NCBI GenBank assembly: GCA_023078555.1
Contig: CM041198.1
Location: 1,390,856 to 1,454,855, forward strand
DNA length: 64,000 bases
Source of the DNA: Ulva prolifera
Lineage: Eukaryota; Chlorophyta; Ulvophyceae; Ulvales; Ulvaceae
Direction of reading: 5' to 3'
Shown here piece after piece: positions 53,219-61,809 of this stretch (positions are counted from its first letter, which is position 1; the number at the start of each line of letters is the position of its first letter). A program made the position numbers and the translations under genes. The notes below the pieces were generated by a model, which worked only from the letters and a program-made list of their open reading frames with translations, was not told the DNA's origin and did no database searches.

Positions 53219-54563
53219 CCCCGTCCCCCACCATCCCGCAGCCTGCTCCAGCATGCCCCAACAGCGCGACGCAGTCCCCCGCGGCCGACCACCCCGCAAC
53301 CTCCCCCGCCCCCGCCGCGGTCGCGCCCGCTCTCTCCCATGGCGCCCAGGCACCCTCTTCCCTCACGTACGCGGCCGTCCTTGCGTCCTCCTGTGCTGCC
53401 ACAACGGCGACCGGTGCCGACGCCCCCGCTGGTGCGGCCGCCCCCCACACCGCGCAGGCGGTGCCGCAAGCACCGCAGCAGTCGGTCCCAGCACCAGCTG
53501 CCCCGTCGCCGGCTGTGCCCCGGTCCCACAGACCCGCACAGCGGGGCGACATCCTCGCCTTCTTCGGTCATCGGCGACGTGTGCGTCACCCACCTGCTGG
53601 CTTCCTCGAACGTCAGCGCCGCGGCGCTCCGCGACGGTGCCTCGGCAGAGGCCGCCGACCGGCGCAAACGCGAAAAGTACGGCCGGGCCGGCGCGGGCGC
53701 GTTCACGCTGGTCCCGCTGACGCATGAGACGTACGGCCGTGTTGGCCCGGCCGCCTTTGCATTCCTCAACAGGCTTGCTGATGTGGCTGCAGGGTCTGGC
53801 GCGGGCTCTCGGCGGCGTTTCCTGGAGAACGCAATGCGCGATCTCTCGACGACGCTCTGTCGTGCAGTGGCGCGCCAGGTGCGCGCCGCAGCTCCGCTGA
53901 TGGCACGTCACGCGGGCAAGGCAGTTTTGGCGGGACTCACAGTCCCGTCTGATGACCTCTCGCCGCTTACAGGCCATCCGGCCTGAGCGGTGGGGTGCCC
54001 CTCGGGCGCCCTGTCCGCTTGACGCCACCGACCTGTGGCCTCTGACTCCAGCTAGGCCGGGTCCGATGGGTGTGCGGGATGCCTTCGTTGACATGTGCAG
54101 GGACTGCGGAGACGGCTTGGGCGATGCAATGTCCTGGGTGCGGTGCGGCGTGGGCCGGCGAGGCTGCGCGGCGGTGGGCCGGGCTGGCGTGGTGTGCTGT
54201 GGCTCGGTGGGGTGGGGGTGGGTCTTGGGGCTAGGGCGGCCCCCGGCAATCGGGCGGCCATGATGGGCGGCCTCTGGCAGCATTGTGTTGGGTTTGGCCC
54301 TGTCGTGCGGCGGCGGGCGTTGTGGTGTTGGTGGTTGTGATGTTGTGTGTCGGCCGTGGGGTCTGTGCGTGCGTGTGTGGGTTTGGGTTTGTGGGTGTGT
54401 GGGTGTGTGCTTGGCGGTCTGCGGATCTGTGTCTTTTGCTGCGCCGGTGATGTGGTTTTTTTTTTGGGCGTGGTGGGTGTCGCGTGCGTGGGTGTCTGTG
54501 TGTTTGCTTCGTCTGTTTGCTTCTTTCGCGGTGCTGCCCGCCTTGCTGCCTTTGTCCTTGTAA
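53219..54563 (+). mobile_element. LINE-A, 5'-truncated, longest copy
   Basis: Flanked by a perfect 14-bp repeat CACATCGGACCTGG at 53205-53218 and 54564-54577. The 3' half of the coding part reads VIGDVCVTHLLASSNVSAAA, AADRRKREKYGRAG, FTLVPLTHETYGRVGPAAFA, RDLSTTLCRAV and ends LSPLTGHPA-stop at 53986. This is the RT-distal C-terminus seen in many LINE ORF2 proteins (DVxVxxP..., FVPLxxETxGRxGP). Before about 53560 the frame is shifted and Pro/Ala-rich. The 3' UTR (53987-54563) is GT-rich and ends GCGGTGCTGCCCGCCTTGC and CTTTGTCCTTGTAA. It defines the tail family found throughout the window. RT core and endonuclease are absent. Confidence 0.82.
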
Positions 54564-54577
54564 CACATCGGACCTGG

Positions 54578-55677
54578 AGTGTCCCTCTTCGTAGCGTAAG
54601 CGCCCCCCCCCCCCCCCCCCCCCCCCCGGCAGCCAATGAGTGGATTGTCATGGAATTCCTCTTCCCTTGGGGAATCCGCTGTGTGCTGTGAGGACTGTCG
54701 CCAGTCCCCATGCAGCATGCAGCCGCATTCCACCATATGGATGCAGGCCTTCAAGTTTGTCCACCATATGCATGCAGGCCTGTATCGTTCTCAGACGGAA
54801 GGCGAAGAGGCATGTTAACAATTTAGCCACCTGTCTACCTGTACATATGACTCCTGCCCCCTGCCCCTTGTGTGCCCTCCGCCTTCAAGTTGAAGCCGTC
54901 TTTAAGCCGCCCCAGCCCCAGGGCCGCCCCAGCCCCAAAACCCCACCCCACCCCCAGAGCCACAGCGCACCCACCCGGGTGGGTCCAAGATAGACAATTG
55001 TAGCTACGCCCGGTACACGTTGACCAGCGCAGGCTCAAACTGTTTCAGATGGTGCATAGGAACTTCACGCACGCCTGCGGGGCTTTGTTTACGCATCTGG
55101 GCCGTTCCACGGTAGCCTTTAAACAACTTTGACGATGTGATGTGATGGCCGTGGCCTTGTGATGTGATGGCCGCGCAAGCCGTGGCGAACCCCGTGAGTC
55201 AAGCCATCCATTGCTGGGGTCGTCAGCCTCTATTGCATACTGCGATGTCGTCATGTCGACGAGGACTGCGACAATTCAGCTCCGATGAAAGAAGTATGGT
55301 CTTTGCGCACCTAACGACTGCCCTGGGCATGGCATTCAACGCCTATAGAAGCGCATTCGCGGCGCTGCCTGCGCCGCTGTAACACATCATCGGTCTGCAG
55401 TAGAGACTATCTAAAATACGCGTCTCATTCGTGCAAATCAATATGTGCGATCCCGGTTGCTGTGCTTCTTCAGCACACACTATCAGCTGCATCCTGCCTG
55501 GCTGGTGACTGTACGTTGACATCCCTTGCACCTCATGTCTTGCTGTTTCATCTGGCAGCGCAACTTGTGTACCATGCAGTTTTGTTTAGGGCAGCATGCT
55601 GCAGCCGAGCCAGTCAGTGCCACTGTACTCTGGGTGCTTTGACACAAGTTGTCCCCAGCTGGATTTGGTCAGTGGTT
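54578..55677. other. Unit F: third match to the EGD-4/EGD-5 upstream region
   Basis: A poly-C tract follows the LINE-A copy. 55020-55680 parallels 39.9-42.5 and 50.3-51.1 kb (GACGATGTGATGTGATGGCC, ATGTGCGATCCCGGTTGCTG). No gene seen. Confidence 0.5.
54603..54627. repeat. Poly-C tract, 25 bases
   Basis: Uninterrupted C run 26 bases after the LINE-A target repeat. Confidence 0.95.
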
Positions 55678-55679
55678 TG

Positions 55680-55706
55680 CAGGATGTGCGCAGCAGCTGC
55701 AGTTCA
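55680..55706 (+). pseudogene. EGD-6, cut after the first codons
   Basis: GTTTGCAG-G then MCAAAAV in the EGD start context, after which similarity ends abruptly (GCAGTTCACTAG). The copia-1 3' LTR lies immediately beyond, so the retrotransposon probably landed here and the rest of the gene is beyond the window or lost. Confidence 0.55.
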
Positions 55707-56161
55707 CTAGGAGAATGGTGACGTGGTGGTGAGGAAGGTGCGAGAATGGTTTGAGGAAGAGTGGCGGAGGCCTGGCGGAACCCCGGGAACGGCGAAAGGA
55801 CCGTTGGCGGTGTCGGAAAGGCTATCCTTTGTCAGGTCAGACACGCAGTCTTTACGTCAAGTCAGGAGACCAGCATCTCATACCTGCTGCGCACAGAGGT
55901 AGAACCAGAGAGATGCAAGGGGAGACAGAGTACAGCTAGTACCGTGAAACAGTAAGAATAATGGTTACAGATCTCAATGTGCACACTCCTATTTGCACAC
56001 TGAACACTCAAGGTTACGCCGGGAAACCCTCGCAGGATCTCCCTCACTACATCGAGACAATCCTGGCTGGCGGCTTACCCCTACACTGGATCCGCGGATC
56101 GCCCGTGCATGGGTGCACCTGTCACCACGCTGCTGCCCGCAGGCGCATGCATTGTGACACT

Positions 56162-56168
56162 CCCCCAT
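56162..56168 (-). other. Copia-1 polypurine tract
   Basis: Minus-strand GGGGGAG immediately before TGTCACAATG, the start of the 3' LTR. Confidence 0.7.
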
Positions 56169-57041
56169 AAACCCTGCTAAGTCTCCACTAGCTAGAGTTT
56201 ATTACGAACTTCCTGCAAAGCAGGTCCGGGCAGCACTTTGGTAAACACATCTGCTAACTGATCAACAGTGCCTACCCATGCTACCTTAAGTTCATCCATC
56301 TAGACATATTCCCGCGCTCGCAAGTGGCGCACACGAATGTGCTTGGATCTGTCAGAGGACACAGCATTCACCGCCAAAATATTGGCACTCTTATTATCAC
56401 CCCAAGTGGGGTACAGAGTCGGCTTATGTGGGACAAGCTTCACATCGAGAAGCAATTGCTTCATCCACATGAGCTCGTTGGCTGTTGCGCTCATCGCAAT
56501 GAGCTCAGCCTCTGTTGTATCCCCAGCCACTATACTCTGCTTCTTCGGACGCCAGAGAACACAGTTCCCATACACCCGAATAATCATACCAGACACACTC
56601 TTTAGATCCGCAGAATTCGCAAAATCTGCATCTGAAAAAGCCTCTAGTAAACACCCGTGTCCCTCAGAGCCTACAAATTTTATTCCTAGATTTTTCGTGG
56701 ACTGTAGGTATCTCAGGACATGTTGCACGGCAGACCAATGTTCCTTCAGACTACTAGACATGTGCCGGGCCAGGGCATGTGCCACATAGCTCAGGTCAGG
56801 TCGTGTCACTCCTGCAATATACTGGATGCTTCCTACATCACTCATGAACATGGAATGCTCAGCAGCACTGGCTTTCTCCAGGTCAGGATGCTCTTTCACA
56901 CTCCTTAGCTTATTGCCGCGGCACTAATGGAGTGGGAGATTTACGACAGTCAGACATACTGTACTTGTCCAGCAAGTTCTGGATTTTGTTGCGTTGTGTC
57001 ATTGTGATTGTTTTGGCCTTTCGATCACGCGTGATCTCAGT
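56162..57041 (-). pseudogene. pol: Copia-1 RT end and RNase H
   Basis: Continues the RT frame from the other side of the solo LTR (TEITRDRKAKTITMTQRNKI, LLDKYSMSDCRKSPTPL). A one-base deletion near 56905 puts the rest in another frame: VKEHPDLEKASAAEHS, MSDVGSIQYIAGVTRPDLSY, FSDADFANSADLKS, TTEAELIAMSATANELMWMK, GDNKSANIL and RVRHLRAREYV. A TAG (56288-56290) follows, then MDELKVAWVGTVDQLADVFT and a final TAG before the purine tract. RNase H catalytic motifs are recognisable. Two disablements. Confidence 0.85.
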
Positions 57042-57046
57042 GCCAA

Positions 57047-57569
57047 TGTGGTGAAACCAGGAGTTTTCAGGAGAATCATAAGCATGGCTCAATAGGAGAC
57101 TGCTGTGTGAGGGAGCTAGAAGCTAGCATATCAAGAGGTGGTTGTACGCATGGTTGCTGTACACGTGCTCGACACGATCCCTGAGATAAAGGGACTCAGA
57201 AAGCGGGAGCGTTTGTTGTTTTGCACATAGGTAGACATTATGTGTCTGTGTGCTTTTTTGCATATAAGCCTTGTGTTGACTCCAGTAGGACATCTTGTCT
57301 ATTGGAGTTAAACACAGGTATGGTGTCCTCTAGCTGACATGCATGGATATGTGGTTGGTTTGTGCTTGTGGACACATAGTCTGCTGAGTTGGTATAACTC
57401 ATCATGTTGAATGCAGGCTGCATGAATCAGTGAGTACTCTAGAGGGAGATACATTCACAGCAGCTGTGTTCTTTCACAGGTATACTTCTACTTAGTGTAT
57501 ACCTCTGTAATCTTGTCTATTGGAGTTAAACACAGGCTGCATGAATCAGTGAGTACTCTAGAGGGAGAT
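57047..57569 (+). repeat. Solo LTR of the copia-2 family, left part
   Basis: Starts TGTGGTGAAACCAGGAG. With 61782-61809 it makes one full LTR of about 551 bp. The target duplication of this LTR in copia-1 is GCCAA at 57042-57046 and 61810-61814. It is a slightly different subfamily from copia-2 (AGTGAGTACTC for TGTGAGTACTC). It is split by copia-2, whose own target duplication is GAGAT. Confidence 0.92.
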
Positions 57570-58116
57570 TGTGAAAGAACACAGCTGCTGTGAGTGTCTC
57601 CCTCTAGAGTACTCACAGATTCATGCAGCCTGTGTTTAACTCCAATAGACAAGATTACAGAGGTATACACTAAGTAGAAGTATACCTGTGAAAGAACACA
57701 GCTGCTGTGAGTGTCTCCCTCTAGAGTACTCACAGATTCATGCAGCCTGCATTCAACATGCTGAGTTATACCAACTCAGCAGACTATGTGTCCACAAGCA
57801 CAAACCAACCACATATCCATGCATGTCAGCTAGAGGACACCACACCTGTGTTTAACTCCAATAGACAAGATGTCCTACTGGAGTCAACACAAGGCTTATA
57901 TGCAAACAAGCACACAGACACATAATGTCTACCTATGTGCAAAACAACAAACGCTCCCGCTTTCTGAGTCCCTTTATCTCAGGGATCGCGTCGAGCACGT
58001 GTACAGCAACCATGCGTACAACCACCTCTTGATATGCTAGCTTCTAGCTCCCTCACACAGCAGTCTCCTATTGAGCCATGCTTATGATTCTCCTGAAAAC
58101 TCCTGGTTTCACCACA
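57570..58116 (-). repeat. Copia-2 3' LTR
   Basis: 547 bp. A 117-bp block starting TGTGAAAGAACACAGCTGC (57570) begins again at 57687, so the LTR end is internally duplicated for roughly 60 bp after the second start. Lies head-on against the solo LTR, forming an inverted repeat of about 1 kb. Confidence 0.93.
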
Positions 58117-58127
58117 GCCCCCCTGAA
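58117..58127 (-). other. Copia-2 polypurine tract
   Basis: Minus-strand TTCAGGGGGGC between the stop codons TGA-TGA and the LTR. Confidence 0.75.
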
Positions 58128-58130
58128 TCA

Positions 58131-61064
58131 TCAGACTGATTCAATCTGAGAGATCTGCATTCCCAGCGCCTTTGCTCCTGCCTCCTGCTTCGGGCCTGGA
58201 AGCGCCTTGGTGAGGATGTCAGCCTTCATCTCCTCTGTCTTGACAAACACTGCTTCAATGTCTCCTTGCATCACACGGTGGCGGACAAAATGAAACGCAA
58301 TGTCTATGTGCTTTGTCCTACCAGCTGCTCCTGGAGTATGCTGCTTCATCAAAACAAGGGCGGACTGGTTGTCCCCATACAGTCGAATACGCTGCATCTG
58401 CCCACTCAGCTCAGCCATGAGCTTGCGAACCCACAACACCTCCTTCACCGCTGCAGCTGCTGCCACATACTCAGCCTCACATGTTGAGCAAGCTACCACA
58501 GTCTGCAACTTGGATTTCCAGACCACAGGACCACCATGCATGAGTACAACTGCACCTGAGGTGCTCTTTCTAGAGTCAGGCTCACCAGCGTAATCAGCAT
58601 CTGTGTATGCCTCTACAGCGGGCATACCACGCTGATACACAATGCCCCTATCAAGCGTACTAGCAATGTACCGCAGCACACGCTTGGCAGCTTTCCAATG
58701 CACATCAGTTGCAGTTGCCACAAAACGACTCAGTACACCACATGCATATGCAAGATCAGGCCGAGTGTTCACAGTCAGATACAGCAAGGACCCAACAAGC
58801 TCAGCGTATGGAGTCTCATCACCGAGAGGAGTGCCTTCATGTCGCCCCAGATGTGTGTTTGCCTCCAGCGGTGTGGTGACCGCTTTGCTGTCAGACATGC
58901 CGAAACGCTCCAGCACATCACGGGCATACTTCGGCTGACCCAACCAGATCTGCCCTAGCTCACGGTCCCTCCGAAGCTGCAGACCCAGGAAGTAGGTGAC
59001 CTTCCCGATGTCCTTGATCTCAAAGGCGCCGGCGATTGCCGCCAAGGCTGCCTGAACCATCTGCTTCCTGCCGATGATTATACCGTCGTCCACGTAGATC
59101 AGAATGTAGACTCGCCGCTGCCCTTTACCTTTGTAGAACATGCATGGGTCCGACTCCGATGCAGTGAATCCGAGACGGGTGAGCTCGCTCAGCAGCTTGG
59201 CGTGCCAGGCACGCGCAGCCTGCTTCAGCCCATACAGAGCTTTCCGCAGTCTGTATGTGCGGCCGCCGAATGCCTCCGGCATCCGAACGTACACCTCGTC
59301 GGTCGGGTCAAGCTCCCCATTCAGGAAAGCTGTTGCCACATCAAACTGATGCAGCTCAAAATCATGCTCCGCAGCGTGTGCGAGCATGACTCGAAATGTC
59401 GCTTGCTGAGCAGTGGGAGCAAAAACTTCTTCGAAGTCCATGCCCTTGCGCTGCAAGCACCCCAGCACTACCAGCCGGGTCTTGTACTTGTCAACTGCTC
59501 CAAACGCATCGCGCTTGATTTTGTAGACTGGTTTCATCGGCAGAACCCTCTTTCCCATTGGTACTTCAGTCACGAGGTCCAGAACCCCCTTCTCAATGAT
59601 GGATGTCCACTCTGCGTCCATGGATGCACGCCAGAGCTCCGCATCAGGTCGGCCAAGCGCCTCCGCAGTCGTCTTCGGTTCATCTGTCAGCCCGTCCGCA
59701 GCGTACGCATACGCATGGGGTTGAAATGCATCAGGTGCACGCCGCTCCCGTCTGGGGTACCTGTGTGCTGGTATCTCTTCTACGGGTGGCGCGCCCGCAT
59801 CACCGTCATTGTCGGGGTCTTCACCACCATCGGCGTTGCCGTCATCACCAGCATCACCACCACCATCGTCGCCAGCATCTTCATTGCCGTCATCACCAGC
59901 ATCGTCGTCGGAGTCTTCACCGTCCGAGTCCTCGGCATCACTGGCAGCTTCCAGTGGTGGCATGTCCGCATACATGTCTGGCTCTCCAAGATTAGGAGCC
60001 ATCAGGTCTTCACCGGTCTCTGAGCCCACCGGCTCTGCATCTGCGGGCATCATCTCGCAGTTCATTTCATACACACGCCCACGCTTCTGTCCTGTGAGGA
60101 TGATGCCTCCTTTAGCGTCCATGATCTCACATCTGTCACCCTTCTGGGTGCACTCATGAGCTGCTTCAGTTGCCAGGAACCCTGATAGAAGGTTCACTGT
60201 CATGCTCGGTACCCATAGCACCGAACGCAGCAGCACCAGGCCCGCTGGGCCTCCATCCAGCCACACTTCTCCTTCTCCCATGACATCGTGGCACTCACCA
60301 CCTCCCAGAACCACTCGCTTGGTGCTGCTAGGTCTCATGTCACGAATCACATTGCGATTGTGTACAATGTGGTGAGAAGATCCGCTGTCGTAGAGCAGAG
60401 CATCAGTGCTTGCCCCGGCGGCCATTGCCATCCCCTCGGATGGATGTGCAGCTTGTGCAACCATTGCTGCTGCCGGCCGCGGGCGATCCTCAGGCTTCAC
60501 CTTCGGTTGCCGACAGTCCTTCTGGATGTGGCCTACCTTCCCGCAGTTGAAACATTTCCGCGTCTCTTTCCGCTTCTTCTGGCCCTCGGCGTTCATCGCC
60601 TTGCCATCTCTGTTCCCAGCACTCTGCTGAGAACTCTCCACCAGTCTGACGGCAGCCTTCAGCTCCTTCATGACCTGGTTGAAGCCTGCGCTCACATGCT
60701 GTGTAAGCATCATGACCAGGGACCCCCTCTCTGGAGCCTCCTTTAGTCCACGCACGAGCGCATTCGCGGCCAGCTGATCCGCTGCCGCGAAGTCGGTGTC
60801 TTGAAGCTTCTCAAGAACCTCAAGCACCCTCTCTGCATACCGCGTGTATGCCTCCGATGAGCCTTGCCGAATGTCATTCAGCTCGCTCACCAAGAGCGGT
60901 TGCCGAAGCTCCTGCTCCGCCTCGTATTCAGCACGCACTTGCTGCCACGCCGCCATGGTGGTGGCTGCACGGTCAATGATGCGCGCCAGACCTCTGTCTT
61001 CGACGCAGAGCAGCATCCTGCTCCGGACCTTCGCGTCCGCCATCACTTCCTGTTGTGCAGCCAT
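58131..61064 (-). CDS. pol: Copia-2 gag-protease-RT-RNase H polyprotein without integrase
   Basis: 977 open codons from ATG 61064. Gag helical region about 1-150; zinc knuckle CFNCGKVGHIQKDC at 171-184; aspartic protease LLYDSGSSHH with D-S-G at 226-228 and VPSMTVNLLSG. At about 330-440, where copia elements have the HHCC zinc site and DDE integrase core, there is only an acidic D/G/E/N-rich linker (for example DDAGDDGNEDAGDDGGGDAG) and RYPRRERRAPDAF. The RT follows (KPVYKIKRDAFGAVDKYKTR, FDVATAFLNGELD, catalytic YVDD at about 657-660, LGLQLRRD), then RNase H (AYTDADYAGEPDSRKSTSG, STCEAEYVAAA, LYGDNQSALVLMK). It ends ISQIESV-TGA. A further gag start lies upstream (61202) but is separated by a TAG. 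Confidence 0.93.
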   Translation of the reverse strand: MAAQQEVMADAKVRSRMLLCVEDRGLARIIDRAATTMAAWQQVRAEYEAEQELRQPLLVSELNDIRQGSSEAYTRYAERVLEVLEKLQDTDFAAADQLAANALVRGLKEAPERGSLVMMLTQHVSAGFNQVMKELKAAVRLVESSQQSAGNRDGKAMNAEGQKKRKETRKCFNCGKVGHIQKDCRQPKVKPEDRPRPAAAMVAQAAHPSEGMAMAAGASTDALLYDSGSSHHIVHNRNVIRDMRPSSTKRVVLGGGECHDVMGEGEVWLDGGPAGLVLLRSVLWVPSMTVNLLSGFLATEAAHECTQKGDRCEIMDAKGGIILTGQKRGRVYEMNCEMMPADAEPVGSETGEDLMAPNLGEPDMYADMPPLEAASDAEDSDGEDSDDDAGDDGNEDAGDDGGGDAGDDGNADGGEDPDNDGDAGAPPVEEIPAHRYPRRERRAPDAFQPHAYAYAADGLTDEPKTTAEALGRPDAELWRASMDAEWTSIIEKGVLDLVTEVPMGKRVLPMKPVYKIKRDAFGAVDKYKTRLVVLGCLQRKGMDFEEVFAPTAQQATFRVMLAHAAEHDFELHQFDVATAFLNGELDPTDEVYVRMPEAFGGRTYRLRKALYGLKQAARAWHAKLLSELTRLGFTASESDPCMFYKGKGQRRVYILIYVDDGIIIGRKQMVQAALAAIAGAFEIKDIGKVTYFLGLQLRRDRELGQIWLGQPKYARDVLERFGMSDSKAVTTPLEANTHLGRHEGTPLGDETPYAELVGSLLYLTVNTRPDLAYACGVLSRFVATATDVHWKAAKRVLRYIASTLDRGIVYQRGMPAVEAYTDADYAGEPDSRKSTSGAVVLMHGGPVVWKSKLQTVVACSTCEAEYVAAAAAVKEVLWVRKLMAELSGQMQRIRLYGDNQSALVLMKQHTPGAAGRTKHIDIAFHFVRHRVMQGDIEAVFVKTEEMKADILTKALPGPKQEAGAKALGMQISQIESV

Positions 61065-61202
61065 GTCTGGCTACTCTGTGAGCCAGCCCTCCACTCCCAT
61101 AGTAGTCAAGGATGCCCGGAACTGTGCAACCCACAGCCGGTAGTCCCCACCCCGCTTCAGCTTGCGGACGGCATGGAGAGTGCTGCTTCGTTGACCTTCC
61201 AT
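61065..61202 (-). pseudogene. gag: Copia-2 gag N-terminal segment ahead of a TAG
   Basis: ATG at 61202 opens MEGQRSSTLHAVRKLKRGGD and continues YRLWVAQFRASLTTMGVEGW, the typical copia gag N-terminus. TAG at 61071-61073 (codon 44) separates it, in frame, from the 977-codon frame starting at 61064. Either a recent nonsense mutation, a suppressible stop, or the downstream ATG is used. Confidence 0.75.
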
Positions 61203-61213
61203 TGCGCTTAACA

Positions 61214-61229
61214 CAATGAGCCCATAACC
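61214..61229 (-). other. Copia-2 primer-binding site, tRNA anticodon-arm type
   Basis: Directly after the LTR the minus strand reads GGTTATGGGCTCATTG. Its complement GAGCCCATAACC resembles the anticodon arm of initiator methionine tRNA (anticodon CAT), not the tRNA 3' end. Drosophila copia uses an internal half-tRNA primer of this kind. Confidence 0.7.
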
Positions 61230-61776
61230 TGTGAAAGAACACAGCTGCTGTGAGTGTCTCCCTCTAGAGTACTCACAGATTCATGCAGCCTGTGTTTAAC
61301 TCCAATAGACAAGATTACAGAGGTATACACTAAGTAGAAGTATACCTGTGAAAGAACACAGCTGCTGTGAGTGTCTCCCTCTAGAGTACTCACAGATTCA
61401 TGCAGCCCGCATTCAACATGCTGAGTTATACCAACTCAGCAGACTATGTGTCCACAAGCACAAACCAACCACATATCCATGCATGTCAGCTAGAGGACAC
61501 CACACCTGTGTTTAACTCCAATAGACAAGATGTCCTACTGGAGTCAACACAAGGCTTATATGCAAACAAGCACACAGACACATAATGTCTACCTATGTGC
61601 AAAACAACAAACGCTCCCGCTTTCTGAGTCCCTTTATCTCAGGGATCGCGTCGAGCACGTGTACAGCAACCATGCGTACAACCACCTCTTGATATGCTAG
61701 CTTCTAGCTCCCTCACACAGCAGTCTCCTATTGAGCCATGCTTATGATTCTCCTGAAAACTCCTGGTTTCACCACA
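61230..61776 (-). repeat. Copia-2 5' LTR
   Basis: 547 bp, one base different from the 3' LTR by my reading. Contains minus-strand CATATAAG at 61555-61562 as a likely TATA element. Carries the same internal duplication (61230 and 61347). Confidence 0.93.
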
Positions 61777-61781
61777 GAGAT

Positions 61782-61809
61782 ACATTCACAGCAGCTGTGT
61801 TCTTTCACA
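61782..61809 (+). repeat. Solo LTR, right part
   Basis: ACATTCACAGCAGCTGTG to TTTCACA, the last 28 bases of the LTR begun at 57047. Followed by GCCAA and the copia-1 RT. Confidence 0.9.

Larger units (their letters stand above)
57570..61776 (-). mobile_element. Copia-2: complete young element lacking integrase
   Basis: 4,207 bp, minus strand. LTRs are 547 bp each (57570-58116 and 61230-61776), begin TGTGGTGAAACC and end TTTCACA on that strand. The one difference I found between the LTRs is GCAGCCTGC versus GCAGCCCGC. The target duplication is GAGAT at 57565-57569 and 61777-61781. PBS and purine tract are present. One long frame covers gag, protease, RT and RNase H, but the integrase is missing. 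Its integrase would have to come from a relative. Confidence 0.95.

Noticed and set aside
52939-53769. 276-codon minus-strand frame
   Set aside because: Antisense to LINE-A and again spans its 5' boundary; Gly/Arg-rich shadow.
53363-54754. 463-codon minus-strand frame
   Set aside because: It lies across the LINE-A coding end, its 3' UTR, a target repeat and a poly-C tract; composition is GC-driven Pro/Arg/Thr and it crosses an insertion boundary.
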